64,000 bases of DNA, from the NCBI GenBank assembly GCA_021787475.1, contig JAJYLW010000006.1:1-64000 (forward strand). The letters are read 5' to 3'. The notes below the pieces were generated by a model, which made no database searches, was not told the DNA's origin, and worked only from the letters and a program-made list of their open reading frames with translations. Source of the stretch: Actinomycetes bacterium (GTDB lineage: Bacteria > Actinomycetota > Thermoleophilia > BMS3ABIN01). Both the position numbers and the translations under genes were made by a program. This document shows, piece after piece, positions 1 through 7,491 of the stretch; positions within the stretch are counted from its first letter, which is position 1, and every line of letters begins with the position of its first letter.

Positions 1-32
1 CCTAATTTCCGAAGGAAATTAGGTCATGCCCC
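1..32. repeat. REP-like palindrome (copy 1, cut by window edge)
   Basis: A 10-bp perfect inverted repeat, CCTAATTTCC/GGAAATTAGG, with a GAA loop is followed by TCATGCCCC. It matches the right arm of the complete 43-bp palindrome at 31053-31095 and the right arm of the element at 9233-9263. The left arm probably continues upstream of the window. It lies just past the stop codon of the MglA-like gene and could end or protect that transcript. Confidence 0.7.
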
Positions 33-55
33 CTGGAAATATCCAACATCCGACT

Positions 56-667
56 TTATGATTGTTCGGCGTAACTCGGGGATGATTCTTCCGCCGTCCG
101 GGCAATTACCTGCTTGGTGACGCTTCTTAAGGCTTCGAACACTCCTCCGCCGGTAAGGGCGCAGGACTCAACTGCGGGCGACCCGGTCTGGTTGAGCAGT
201 TCGTCCAGGTCCTTGGCAGTGAAGACATCAGTCAGGTCCCGTTTGTTGTATTGCATCACCAGCCCCAAATCCATGGGGCTGTCGCCCTGCCCGGCAAGAT
301 TGTTCCACATATTCAGGTAGGCTTCCACGTTGTCATCAAGCCGGTCCAGCTGCGAGTCGGCCACGAAGACAATGCCGTCAACACCCTGGATCACCAGTTT
401 TCGGCTGGCGTTATATTGCGGTTGGCCCGGCACGGTGTACAAATGGAACCTTGTTTTCAGGCCTCTGACTTTCTCCAGCGTCAGCGGCAGGAAATCAAAA
501 TAGAGGGTTCTTTCTTCTTCCGTAGCGATTGAGACAAGCTTGCCTTTCACCTGGGGCGTAATCTTGCGGTAAACGTACTCAATGCTCGTTGTCTTGCCGC
601 CCAGGGCGCAGCCATAGTATACGATCTTGTAATTGATCTCGCCCGCTGCCAGATTAATCAGCGCCAC
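56..667 (-). CDS. MglA-like small Ras-type GTPase
   Basis: A 203-residue small GTPase of the MglA family, a cytosolic switch that sets cell polarity or motility in other bacteria. Visible motifs are the P-loop GCALGGKTT (residues 19-27), the switch segment TVPGQ (78-82) where many GTPases have DTPGQ, and the guanine-specificity motif NKRD (141-144). I start it at GTG 667. This codon is 7 nt after GGGAGG, and the protein then opens VALINLAAGEINYKIVYYG, as MglA proteins do. A longer in-frame start at 739 would overlap the previous gene by 86 bp and adds nothing conserved. It overlaps the Roadblock gene by 14 bp, so the two are translationally coupled. The role in this organism is not known. Confidence 0.85.
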   Translation of the reverse strand: MALINLAAGEINYKIVYYGCALGGKTTSIEYVYRKITPQVKGKLVSIATEEERTLYFDFLPLTLEKVRGLKTRFHLYTVPGQPQYNASRKLVIQGVDGIVFVADSQLDRLDDNVEAYLNMWNNLAGQGDSPMDLGLVMQYNKRDLTDVFTAKDLDELLNQTGSPAVESCALTGGGVFEALRSVTKQVIARTAEESSPSYAEQS

Positions 668-1163
668 GTCGTCCTCCCTGGGCGTTAAAGAGGTTGTCGA
701 TTGCCTTCCTGATCCCCTCGGCGTAACCGGGATCGTCATCCAGGCGGCCGGGGCGTCCGTCCGGCCCCAGCCTCAGCGCCTCGCAAAGTGTCCGGGCTGC
801 CCTGGCGGCCAGCAGCCGCACTTTGCCCAGCTCTGTGGCCCGACCAAAGCATATCACCAGCAGAACATCACCGGTAACCTGCTCGATGTAAATCTTGACC
901 TTGCTGCCCTCCTGAAACATAACGTTAAAATCGTAGTCGTCCATCAGCCGGGTCAACTGGCGCGTGGCCGCGAATGAGCCAGAGGCGAGCGACGCCAGCG
1001 AATCGACGTTTCCTTTAAAGCCGGCCGCGGAATAATACATGATGGTCTGACCGCTGGTTGTAATTAGGCCCAGGAACTGCGCCAGCAGTTCCTCGCTGAG
1101 CTCTCGAAGAACGCGGTCGGCGGCCTTTAGCTGGGATTTTAGAACTGTCTGGTTGTTGCTCAA
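654..1163 (-). CDS. Roadblock/LC7-domain protein, likely partner of the MglA-like GTPase
   Basis: 169 residues. The middle section (about 20-135) reads as a Roadblock/LC7 fold, with the typical central segment 'LGLITTSGQTIMYYS' and the hydrophobic strands around 'VKIYIEQVTGDVLLVI'. Proteins of this family (MglB and the actinobacterial Cvn Roadblock subunits) bind small Ras-like GTPases and act as activators or scaffolds. The GTPase gene starts inside its 3' end. The start is TTG at 1163, 6 nt after GGAAG. The C-terminal 35 residues are basic and poorly conserved in appearance. The family is clear. The GTPase-activating role is inferred from the neighbour. Confidence 0.75.
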   Translation of the reverse strand: MSNNQTVLKSQLKAADRVLRELSEELLAQFLGLITTSGQTIMYYSAAGFKGNVDSLASLASGSFAATRQLTRLMDDYDFNVMFQEGSKVKIYIEQVTGDVLLVICFGRATELGKVRLLAARAARTLCEALRLGPDGRPGRLDDDPGYAEGIRKAIDNLFNAQGGRRGAD

Positions 1164-1302
1164 TATTGACTTCCTGCGGAGCTGCGCTTGGCCCTAATAG
1201 AGCTATCGGCAGCTATGACCGCTGTCCCCAGCTTTGAAAAAAAATGCGAAGGCCATCCACACCACGTCAGATGCGCCTTTTGTTCGGTCTCTAAAGGTAA
1301 GG

Positions 1303-1331
1303 TTGAACCTTCGCCCAAGGGGGAATATAAT
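1303..1331 (+). promoter_or_regulatory. Sigma-A type promoter of the RsiG-like/FHA/FtsR-like operon
   Basis: TTGAAC (1303-1308), a 17-bp spacer, then TATAAT (1326-1331). It lies inside the longest possible reading frame of the next gene and so supports a start downstream of it, at TTG 1365. Confidence 0.65.
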
Positions 1332-1364
1332 GTTTCACAAAGACTGCTGAGCAGGGAGGATCAC

Positions 1365-1634
1365 TTGGATAATCTGCCGGAACTATCGAGCCTGTCCGAC
1401 CAGGATTTGAAAAAAATGATTCACGAGCTTGTTGCGGAGGAGCAGGAGCTTAGTTTCCAGCGCCGGATCCTGCACGGCAAGATCGATATTCTAAGAGCCG
1501 AGCTGGTTCAGAGACTTGCCAGGAAAAGAGGAGAGGGGGAGTCCCTGATCAATGACGATGACGTGACCATGCTCAGCGAGATTCTTTCCCGCAGGGAGCC
1601 ATTTCCCATGGGCGGCTCGCCCCGCGGCAAATAA
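1365..1634 (+). CDS. RsiG-like anti-sigma factor candidate (c-di-GMP-binding helix motif)
   Basis: An 89-residue helical protein. It carries E26, S30, R33, H37 and D41, which fit the c-di-GMP-binding signature E-x3-S-x2-R-x3-Q-x3-D of the actinobacterial anti-sigma factor RsiG, except that Gln is His. In Streptomyces, RsiG holds the sigma factor WhiG when c-di-GMP is bound; single-motif RsiG proteins from early-branching actinobacteria act as homodimers. Here there is one motif per chain. The frame is open back to 1188, but a good promoter (1303-1331) and GGGAGGA just before TTG 1365 favour the short form. Two GGDEF cyclases and one HD-GYP enzyme are encoded elsewhere in the window. No WhiG-like sigma factor is visible here, so the partner is unknown. 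Confidence 0.6.
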   Translation: MDNLPELSSLSDQDLKKMIHELVAEEQELSFQRRILHGKIDILRAELVQRLARKRGEGESLINDDDVTMLSEILSRREPFPMGGSPRGK

Positions 1635-1684
1635 GCCCGGGCCGCACCGGATCAATCATACCAATCTTGACAAGGGGAGTTGCT

Positions 1685-1936
1685 GTGCCTGACCAGGTTA
1701 TCCCGGCAATCGAGAGGCTCTTTCAAGACCTTGGCGTTGAGATAGTCGAAGAAAGAGTGCTTCACTTCATCATCCAGGAGATACACACGGGCAAAACGCT
1801 GGCGGAAGCGCTTCGGGAGCCCTATGTGGAAAATAATACCACCCCCGCCTGGAGGCGGCAGGTGCTCGAACGGCCCGTGCTTGTCAAGGCCGTTGAAGAA
1901 GAAATTGAAAGGTCGTTCAAGTCGCGCGGTGGATAG
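1685..1936 (+). CDS. Small conserved-looking protein of unknown function
   Basis: 83 residues, predicted mostly helical and acidic-basic mixed, with no membrane segment and no cysteines. I do not recognise a family. The core reads 'ERLFQDLGVEIVEERVLHFI', followed by a segment 'EPYVENNTTPAWRRQVLE' that looks like a compact conserved motif. The start is set at GTG 1685, 6 nt after AGGGGAG. An upstream TTG at 1667 has no ribosome site. It sits between the RsiG-like gene and the FHA gene in a tight same-strand operon, so a role in the same regulatory circuit is likely but unproven. Confidence 0.6.
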   Translation: MPDQVIPAIERLFQDLGVEIVEERVLHFIIQEIHTGKTLAEALREPYVENNTTPAWRRQVLERPVLVKAVEEEIERSFKSRGG

Positions 1937-1942
1937 AGAAGC

Positions 1943-2407
1943 ATGACCAGGGTTTATTGTCAGGAATGCGGCTACCGCAATGCGGCGGAAGGCAGGTATT
2001 GCAGCAAATGCGGCGCGTTGCTTTCCCGCGGCACGGGCTCGGAAACGACGATCAGGTTCTCTCCCGTGGTCGATGAAGAGCCCGACGCGGCCGAGTTGGG
2101 GGAGATTGTCAACGAGGGTGTTTCCCTCGTTGTCCGCAGCGGCGGCGGCATGGCCGGTGAGAGCTTCTCTCCTGAAAAAGACGAGACCTCCATCGGCCGC
2201 AGCCCTGACGGTGACATCTTCCTTGACGATATCACCGTCTCACGCCGGCACGCCCTCCTGATTCGCAAAGGCGACGGATATTACATCCAGGATCATGGCA
2301 GCCTTAACGGTACCTATGTCAACCGGGTGCGAGTCGAAACCCAGAGGCTGTCGGATGGTGACCAGCTGCAGATCGGCAAGTACAAGCTAACGTTTATCCA
2401 GCGATGA
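1943..2407 (+). CDS. Zinc-ribbon FHA-domain protein, GarA/OdhI-like
   Basis: 154 residues with two parts. Residues 6-23 form a zinc ribbon (C6-x2-C9 ... C20-x2-C23). Residues from about 75 to the end are a forkhead-associated domain with the conserved GR (IGRS), SRRH and NGTYVN motifs that bind phosphothreonine. Between them is E34-T35-T36. It resembles the phosphorylation motif ETTS of GarA/OdhI, the actinobacterial regulator of 2-oxoglutarate metabolism controlled by PknB/PknG kinases. GarA is normally followed by a MerR-family gene, and that is the arrangement here (4-bp ATGA overlap). The zinc ribbon is absent from classical GarA. A GarA-like function is an inference from motif plus context. 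Confidence 0.8.
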   Translation: MTRVYCQECGYRNAAEGRYCSKCGALLSRGTGSETTIRFSPVVDEEPDAAELGEIVNEGVSLVVRSGGGMAGESFSPEKDETSIGRSPDGDIFLDDITVSRRHALLIRKGDGYYIQDHGSLNGTYVNRVRVETQRLSDGDQLQIGKYKLTFIQR

Positions 2408-3120
2408 AAAGCGGCGCAGGCGGGGAGGAGCAATCAAAACCGCTCACCATTGGCGCCGTCGTCAAATTGCTGAAGGCGGACTTTGATGACGTCAGCATCA
2501 GCAAGATTCGCTACCTTGAAGACGAAAAACTGATATCACCGCGGCGGACGCCGGGCGGCTACCGTCTCTTTTCCAAAGCCGACATCGAGCGGCTGCGCAC
2601 AATCCTGACCCTGCAGCGCGAGGAATTTCTCCCTCTCAAGGTGATCCGCAAGGAACTTTCCCGGAAAGGAACCGTAGCTGTCAGGCCCGCCGGCACACGC
2701 CGTTTTAAAAAAATCAGCCTGCAGACGCAGCCGTCAGAGCCGCGCACCTACACCCTCGATGAGGCCCTGGAAACAGCCGGGGCGGATGCGAGACTGGTAA
2801 AGGAACTGGAGGACTATGGCTTGATTGCCGGCGCTTCCCGGGGCGGCGTCAAATATTACGATCAAACCGACGTCGAGGTGATGGCGGCGGCGTCGGATCT
2901 GGCCCGCTACGGCGTTGGCGCCCGGAACCTGCGCACGCTCAAGAGCTCCGTTGACCGCGAATCATCATTGTTATTACAAGTGCTGTCGCCGACGCTTCAG
3001 TCTCGCAACCCGCAGACGCGCAAGCAGGGGATCGCGGCCCTCGAGAACATGGCGACCGTCTCCTCGCATCTCAAGCATCTTCTGCTAATAAAGGACCTGC
3101 GGAATTTTACCTCGCGTTGA
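2404..3120 (+). CDS. MerR-family transcriptional regulator, FtsR-like
   Basis: 238 residues. The N-terminal 15-85 is a MerR winged helix ('LTIGAVVKLLKADFDDVSIS', then 'IRYLEDEKLISPRRTPGGYR'). A second, degenerate helical domain follows at 110-220. In Corynebacterium the MerR protein FtsR, encoded next to the FHA gene odhI, activates ftsZ; Mycobacterium has the same pair (garA-Rv1828). The present gene overlaps the FHA gene by 4 bp, which reproduces this synteny. The length and two-part layout fit FtsR better than metal- or drug-sensing MerR proteins, and there is no sensor cysteine pattern. Its target here is unknown. Confidence 0.75.
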   Translation: MKSGAGGEEQSKPLTIGAVVKLLKADFDDVSISKIRYLEDEKLISPRRTPGGYRLFSKADIERLRTILTLQREEFLPLKVIRKELSRKGTVAVRPAGTRRFKKISLQTQPSEPRTYTLDEALETAGADARLVKELEDYGLIAGASRGGVKYYDQTDVEVMAAASDLARYGVGARNLRTLKSSVDRESSLLLQVLSPTLQSRNPQTRKQGIAALENMATVSSHLKHLLLIKDLRNFTSR

Positions 3121-3178
3121 TTCCGCTGGTTTCCGCTGGTTTATTATGTGATAGATAAAAAACCGAAAGGAAGCAACC

Positions 3179-3700
3179 ATGGACCTGGCCGCCCGCATCC
3201 GCGATATACCCGATTTCCCCAAGCCGGGCATCATCTTTAAGGACATAACGCCGCTGCTCCAAGATGCGGAAGCCCTCCGCTACGCCGTCGACCAGATGGC
3301 TGAATTCGGAGTGGGGAAGAAGGTGGACATTGTCCTGGGCGCCGAGGCCAGGGGCTTCATTCTGGGGGCGACGCTGGCGTACACGCTGGGCGCCGGCTTC
3401 GTACCGGCTCGGAAACCCGGCAAGCTGCCGTTTGCCACGGTTGCGACGCAGTACGAGCTCGAATACGGCACCGACAGCCTCGAGATTCACGAGGACGCGA
3501 TCAAGCCGGGAAGCCGCGTACTGGTGCATGACGACCTGCTGGCGACAGGCGGCACCGCCAGGGCCAAGTGCGACCTGGTCGAGAAACTGGGCGGCGAAGT
3601 TGTCGGGCTTGCCTTTGTTATTGAGCTTTCGTTCCTGGGTGGCCGCGAAAAGCTGAAAGGTTACGACATGTTCAGCCTGGTTAAGATGGAGGCGGAGTAA
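3179..3700 (+). CDS. apt: Adenine phosphoribosyltransferase
   Basis: 173 residues, the usual length. It converts adenine and PRPP to AMP in purine salvage, in the cytosol. The PRPP-binding motif is VLVHDDLLATGGTA, and the amino end 'IRDIPDFPKPGIIFKDITPL' is the family hallmark. ATG 3179 is preceded by AAAGGAAG. A 10-bp unit is duplicated in the gap before it (TCCGCTGGTT twice, about 3121-3143). It follows the FtsR-like gene by 58 bp on the same strand and may be the last gene of that operon. The assignment is secure. Confidence 0.95.
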   Translation: MDLAARIRDIPDFPKPGIIFKDITPLLQDAEALRYAVDQMAEFGVGKKVDIVLGAEARGFILGATLAYTLGAGFVPARKPGKLPFATVATQYELEYGTDSLEIHEDAIKPGSRVLVHDDLLATGGTARAKCDLVEKLGGEVVGLAFVIELSFLGGREKLKGYDMFSLVKMEAE

Positions 3701-3777
3701 AAAATCCTGAAGATGGCAGGCTTTCCAGCACTCGAGCTAAGCAAGAGTGCCGCTGAAACTTTGAACCGGGAATCGGG

Positions 3778-4857
3778 CTAGTTATAAATCTCCGCCGTCA
3801 CGTAACCAATGCCATCCAGGCCAAGCGCCTGGGCGGCCGTATAGGAGAGGTCGAGAATGCGGCCGCCAACGTAGGGCCCGCGGTCATTGATCCTGACGAA
3901 TACAGAGCGGCCATTAAAGCTAACCTTAAGCCAGGTCCCAAAGGGAAGAGTCTTGCTTGCCGCTGTATAGGCGTACATGTTGTATGTCTCGCCGCTGGCG
4001 GTGCGCTGGCCGTTAAACCCGGGCCCGTACCAGCTGGCGACGCCGGAAAGAATTATGCCGGAGGGGTTGAGCCCCGCCGGTGGGCCGTCGCCGATAGAGA
4101 CAGTCGCGTCGCTGTCCTCCAGGCCGGCAATCTGGCCGTTCAGGGACTCGGCTGTGGCGGCCTGCGCCGCCTCGGCTTCTTCCCGGATCTTCGCCTGAGC
4201 AAGCTCTGTCGTGGCGTCGTTGATACTTTTCTGGCCGGCGCCAATCTGGCTCTCAAGCTGTGCTTTCTGTTCTTGAAGGCCGGCAAGGCCAGCGGCGCTT
4301 TCCTGCTTGAGTGTATCGACCTGGTGCTGCAGGGCCTGAATCTCCTCTGATTCTGACTTCACCCTGTTAACAAGCTTCCTATCATTTTCCGAAATGGTCG
4401 CCAGATACGAAAGGCGCGAAAGAGTGTCGCCGTAACCTTCGCTGGAAAAAATCACTGAGTAGGCTTCACCGCCGCCAAGTTTGTAGATGGCCGACAGCCT
4501 GCTCTCGAACATGCCCATGGTTGCGTCGTATCTGGCGCGGGCTTCATCCAGGCGGTCGTTTGCGTCCGCCAGCGCCAGCCGGTTCTGATCGAGGTATTGC
4601 TGGGCGTCGGCAATTTCGAGATCCAGGACCGCTGCCCGTGAACGCTCCTGTTCCAGCGCTACCTGCTGGGATTCAATCCTTGATTGAATATCAGCAGAGC
4701 TTTCCGTCGGTGCTCCGGCAGATGTATTTTCGGAAATCTGCGCCAGGGAAACAGAAGCGGCAGTTAACGCGACCACGGCAGCGATAATGACAAACGGGGC
4801 CGCTCCCAGCAATCTTCGTGTAAAAAAATTTATTGAATTGTCCTGGCGGGGTGTCAC
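3778..4857 (-). CDS. RlpA-like double-psi beta-barrel wall protein with long coiled coil
   Basis: 359 residues. A signal anchor lies at about 15-40 (AAPFVIIAAVVALTAASVSL). A long coiled coil spans about 50-235, in the style of CwlO/PcsB-type hydrolases that are gated by FtsEX. A C-terminal RlpA-like double-psi barrel (about 268-359) carries GVASWYGPGFNGQRTASGE and VRINDRGPY with a probable catalytic Asp. RlpA proteins are lytic transglycosylases acting on denuded glycan. The coiled coil plus RlpA barrel suggests a secreted, division-linked glycan hydrolase. It is monocistronic, facing away from the murT-gatD genes across a 316-bp gap. No FtsEX genes are in the window. Confidence 0.8.
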   Translation of the reverse strand: MTPRQDNSINFFTRRLLGAAPFVIIAAVVALTAASVSLAQISENTSAGAPTESSADIQSRIESQQVALEQERSRAAVLDLEIADAQQYLDQNRLALADANDRLDEARARYDATMGMFESRLSAIYKLGGGEAYSVIFSSEGYGDTLSRLSYLATISENDRKLVNRVKSESEEIQALQHQVDTLKQESAAGLAGLQEQKAQLESQIGAGQKSINDATTELAQAKIREEAEAAQAATAESLNGQIAGLEDSDATVSIGDGPPAGLNPSGIILSGVASWYGPGFNGQRTASGETYNMYAYTAASKTLPFGTWLKVSFNGRSVFVRINDRGPYVGGRILDLSYTAAQALGLDGIGYVTAEIYN

Positions 4858-5173
4858 GCTCGTTCTATCGTCTCCAAAGTAAAAGAGTTTAACATTAAAT
4901 AAGAGTCAGAAAAAATGGGGAAGGGGTGTGCCAGTCTATCAAACTCCGGAACTGGCCGCTTCAAAATGTCATGTTTACATAATGTTTATTATCGTGCATG
5001 GCCGGGGGGACCCGGCTTTACTGCAAACTGCCGGGGCTCTTTGTCACCTGCGCCGGCAGTCATTTCAGCCAGGGAGATGGCATGCGGTTGCATCTGCCCG
5101 TTGCTATACTAGCGAAGAACCGGCGATATTTTAGCGGAGAACGAAAGATCTTAAGCGGAAAAAACTGACGAAG
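4858..5173. other. Divergent intergenic region with two strong hairpins
   Basis: A 316-bp gap between the RlpA-like gene (minus) and murT (plus). It holds two perfect inverted repeats: GCCGGG/CCCGGC with a GGGA loop (5001-5016) and CTGCCGG/CCGGCAG (5028-5034 and 5053-5059). An AT-rich stretch (4970-4995, with the near-repeat ATGTTTACATAATGTTTAT) probably holds the minus-strand promoter. The hairpins would lie in the leader of the RlpA-like mRNA. I see no match to a riboswitch I know. Confidence 0.45.
5102..5110 (+). promoter_or_regulatory. Extended -10 promoter candidate for murT-gatD
   Basis: TGC-TATACT at 5102-5110 is an extended -10 element about 60 bp before murT. No good -35 box is present at 16-18 bp. 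Confidence 0.4.
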
Positions 5174-6586
5174 ATGAACAAAATAGATGAATTTACGCCC
5201 GGCATAAGCGCCAAGGTGGCCCTTGCCCGGGCTGTGGGCTCTCTCAGCAGCCGGCTTGGCTACGGCGGCACAACTCTGCCTGGGCGCATTATCCGTTTTT
5301 TCGATGGTGATATCTCCCAGCGTTTGATCAGCCGGATTAGCCAGGGCTGTATCCTGGTCTCGGCGACGAACGGCAAGACGACCACAAGCTCGATAATCGA
5401 CAGCATTCTTAAAGAAAATGGGGCTCAGGTTGCCAGGAACCGGGAGGGGGCCAATCTGGCCGCGGGGGTGGCCACGGCGCTGCTTAAAAACGCATCCTCG
5501 GGAGGCAGGCCGGCGGCTGATATCGGGTTGTTCGAGGTCGATGAAGCAGTTTTCCCAGAGCTGGCAAGCCAGCTCGATCCCAGGGCAGTCCTGCTGATCA
5601 ACTTGTTTCGGGACCAGCTTGACCGTTATGGCGAGCTTGAGCACATTGCCGAAATGTGGCGGGCGGCGGTCCAGCGGCTAGGCCGTGCTGTCTTGATCAT
5701 CAACGCCGATGATCCCCTGGTGGCTGGAATGGCAAAGCTGCGGCCGGAAGCTTCCCTTTGCTTCGGGATTGAGGACGCAGCCGCCGGCGGCCTCGTCATG
5801 CAGCACGCATCCGACTCCAAGTACTGCACCGTTTGCGGCCACTCGTTTGAGTACGAGGTCTTTTTCATGGGCCATCTGGGCAAATACCATTGCCCCAACT
5901 GCGGCAACAGGCGCCCCTCCCCCGCCGTCTCTGCCGAAAACGTGCGCCTGGACGGCATGCGTGGCTCTTCGTTCGACCTGGTCACGCCCAGGTGGCGCCA
6001 AACTATCAGGATTTCACTGCCGGGCCTCTACAATGTTTATAACGCTCTGGGCGCCGCCGCCTGCGGCTACAGCCTGGATGTGGCTCCCGAACAGATTAAA
6101 AGCGGTTTGGAGCGCTTTAGCGCCGCCTTTGGCAGGGTTGAGCGACTGAGAATCGGCGGCAAAACCGTCTGCCTGCTGCTGGTTAAAAATCCTGCCGGTT
6201 TTAATGAGGTTGTCCGCACCCTCCTGATCGAGCCGGGCCGGAAAAACCTGCTCCTGGCGTTAAATGACCGGATTGCCGACGGCCGGGACATATCCTGGAT
6301 CTGGGACGTCGACCTGGAGGCGCTTGGCGATAAGAAAGTCTCGGCCACTTGCACCGGCACCAGGGCGGCGGAAATGGCGATGAGACTAAAATACGCCGGG
6401 CTGGACGCCAGCAGGTTAAGGGTCAGGCCTGATTTGAGCGCGGCTCTCAAGGTGGCGATGGCCCACACGCGCGATGGCGAAACTCTCTACGTGCTGCCCA
6501 CCTACACGGCCATGCTGGCAATCAGGCGGATCATCCACAAGCATTTCCAGCCGGAAGATGAAATGGCAGACCTGGTTTGGAGATAA
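5174..6586 (+). CDS. murT: Lipid II isoglutaminyl synthase, ligase subunit MurT
   Basis: 470 residues, a Mur-ligase-family protein with the C-terminal DUF1727 domain. With GatD it amidates the alpha-carboxyl of D-glutamate in lipid II, giving D-isoglutamine, on the inner face of the membrane. Visible features are the ATP-binding loop ATNGKTTT (64-71) and a four-cysteine zinc ribbon (C218, C221, C240, C243) characteristic of MurT. The tail (about 330-470) matches DUF1727, with 'NDRIADGRDISWIWDVDLE'. gatD follows 75 bp downstream on the same strand. The pair is known from Gram-positive lineages. This supports a monoderm organism. Confidence 0.93.
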   Translation: MNKIDEFTPGISAKVALARAVGSLSSRLGYGGTTLPGRIIRFFDGDISQRLISRISQGCILVSATNGKTTTSSIIDSILKENGAQVARNREGANLAAGVATALLKNASSGGRPAADIGLFEVDEAVFPELASQLDPRAVLLINLFRDQLDRYGELEHIAEMWRAAVQRLGRAVLIINADDPLVAGMAKLRPEASLCFGIEDAAAGGLVMQHASDSKYCTVCGHSFEYEVFFMGHLGKYHCPNCGNRRPSPAVSAENVRLDGMRGSSFDLVTPRWRQTIRISLPGLYNVYNALGAAACGYSLDVAPEQIKSGLERFSAAFGRVERLRIGGKTVCLLLVKNPAGFNEVVRTLLIEPGRKNLLLALNDRIADGRDISWIWDVDLEALGDKKVSATCTGTRAAEMAMRLKYAGLDASRLRVRPDLSAALKVAMAHTRDGETLYVLPTYTAMLAIRRIIHKHFQPEDEMADLVWR

Positions 6587-6590
6587 CCCG

Positions 6591-6653
6591 GACTCTGGAT
6601 GCCGGACTCTGGATGCCGGATAACTGAGAAATGCAAAACTCGAAACGCGAAAC
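6591..6653. repeat. 7-bp periodic array A (nine units)
   Basis: Nine consecutive heptamers from 6591: GACTCTG, GATGCCG, GACTCTG, GATGCCG, GATAACT, GAGAAAT, GCAAAAC, TCGAAAC, GCGAAAC. The array ends 8 nt before the gatD start, and no Shine-Dalgarno sequence lies between them. Confidence 0.75.
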
Positions 6654-6661
6654 CAATTAAT

Positions 6662-7393
6662 ATGAAACTGCGGATTGCCCATCTTTATCCGGAGCTGATG
6701 AACATTTATGCCGACCGGGGCAATATCATCGTCCTGGTCAACCGCTGCCGCTGGCGCGGCATCGATGTGCGCGTCGATGAGTTCGGGCCGGGCAAGTCTC
6801 CGGCTTGGGATGATTACGATTTCTTTTACCTGGGCGGCGGCCAGGACCGCGAGCAGAAACTGGTGGCTCGGGATCTGGCCGCCAAGGGTGCCGGCCTGGC
6901 TGAAGCCGTCGAGCAGGGGGCGGCGCTGCTGGCAATTTGCGGCGGCTACCAGCTGCTCGGCCAGTATTACCGCACGGGAGCCGGCGAGACCATGGAAGGC
7001 GTGGGACTGTTCAAAGCGTACACCGTCGCCGGCCAGCGGCGGCTGATTGGCAATGTAGTGGCTAGGTCAAGCCTGGACGGCAACAACCTGGAACTGGCCG
7101 GGTTCGAGAACCATTCCGGAAAGACTTTTCTGACTGCGGGCGGTCAACCACTGGGCCGGATTATCTTCGGCTTTGGCAACAACGCCGAGGATGGGACCGA
7201 GGGGATCATTTACAAAAGCGCGGTCGGCACGTATCTTCACGGCCCCTTGCTGCCCAAGAATCCGGAGCTGGCCGATTTTCTCATAAGCCGCTCGCTGAGT
7301 CGCCGTTATGGGCAGGAGGCTGTCCTGGCGCCGCTTGATGACAACCTTGAGGAAGCAGCTCACCAGGCTGCCGTCAAGAAGACCCGGCGCTAA
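6662..7393 (+). CDS. gatD: Lipid II isoglutaminyl synthase, glutaminase subunit GatD
   Basis: 243 residues, the same length as Staphylococcus GatD. It is a class I (CobB/CobQ-like) glutamine amidotransferase that supplies ammonia to MurT. The nucleophile is C93 in AICGGYQLLG and the paired histidine is H193 in TYLHGPLL. The start is ATG 6662 (MKLRIAHLYPELMNIY, the family's normal beginning). An in-frame ATG at 6599 would only translate the heptamer array. No ribosome-binding site precedes ATG 6662. Translation may depend on coupling to murT or on the unusual leader. Confidence 0.93.
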   Translation: MKLRIAHLYPELMNIYADRGNIIVLVNRCRWRGIDVRVDEFGPGKSPAWDDYDFFYLGGGQDREQKLVARDLAAKGAGLAEAVEQGAALLAICGGYQLLGQYYRTGAGETMEGVGLFKAYTVAGQRRLIGNVVARSSLDGNNLELAGFENHSGKTFLTAGGQPLGRIIFGFGNNAEDGTEGIIYKSAVGTYLHGPLLPKNPELADFLISRSLSRRYGQEAVLAPLDDNLEEAAHQAAVKKTRR

Positions 7394-7491
7394 ATTAGAT
7401 TATTCTTAACTGATCATCCCGACGCCGCGGACCGGCCGGACATAGGCAGATCGAGGCAAGCCCCGAGCAAATACCTGAACGAACCGTATAA

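Noticed and set aside
1188-1364. Long N-terminal extension of the RsiG-like protein with an RCAFC motif
   Set aside because: A good promoter (1303-1331) lies within it and a ribosome site precedes TTG 1365, so this stretch is more likely upstream non-coding DNA.
4915-5110. ydaO (c-di-AMP) riboswitch suggested by GGGGGGACCC
   Set aside because: The remaining conserved blocks (GGGGTGAATC, the AGCTAACTCC region) are missing, and the motif reads on the strand opposite to the wall-hydrolase gene.
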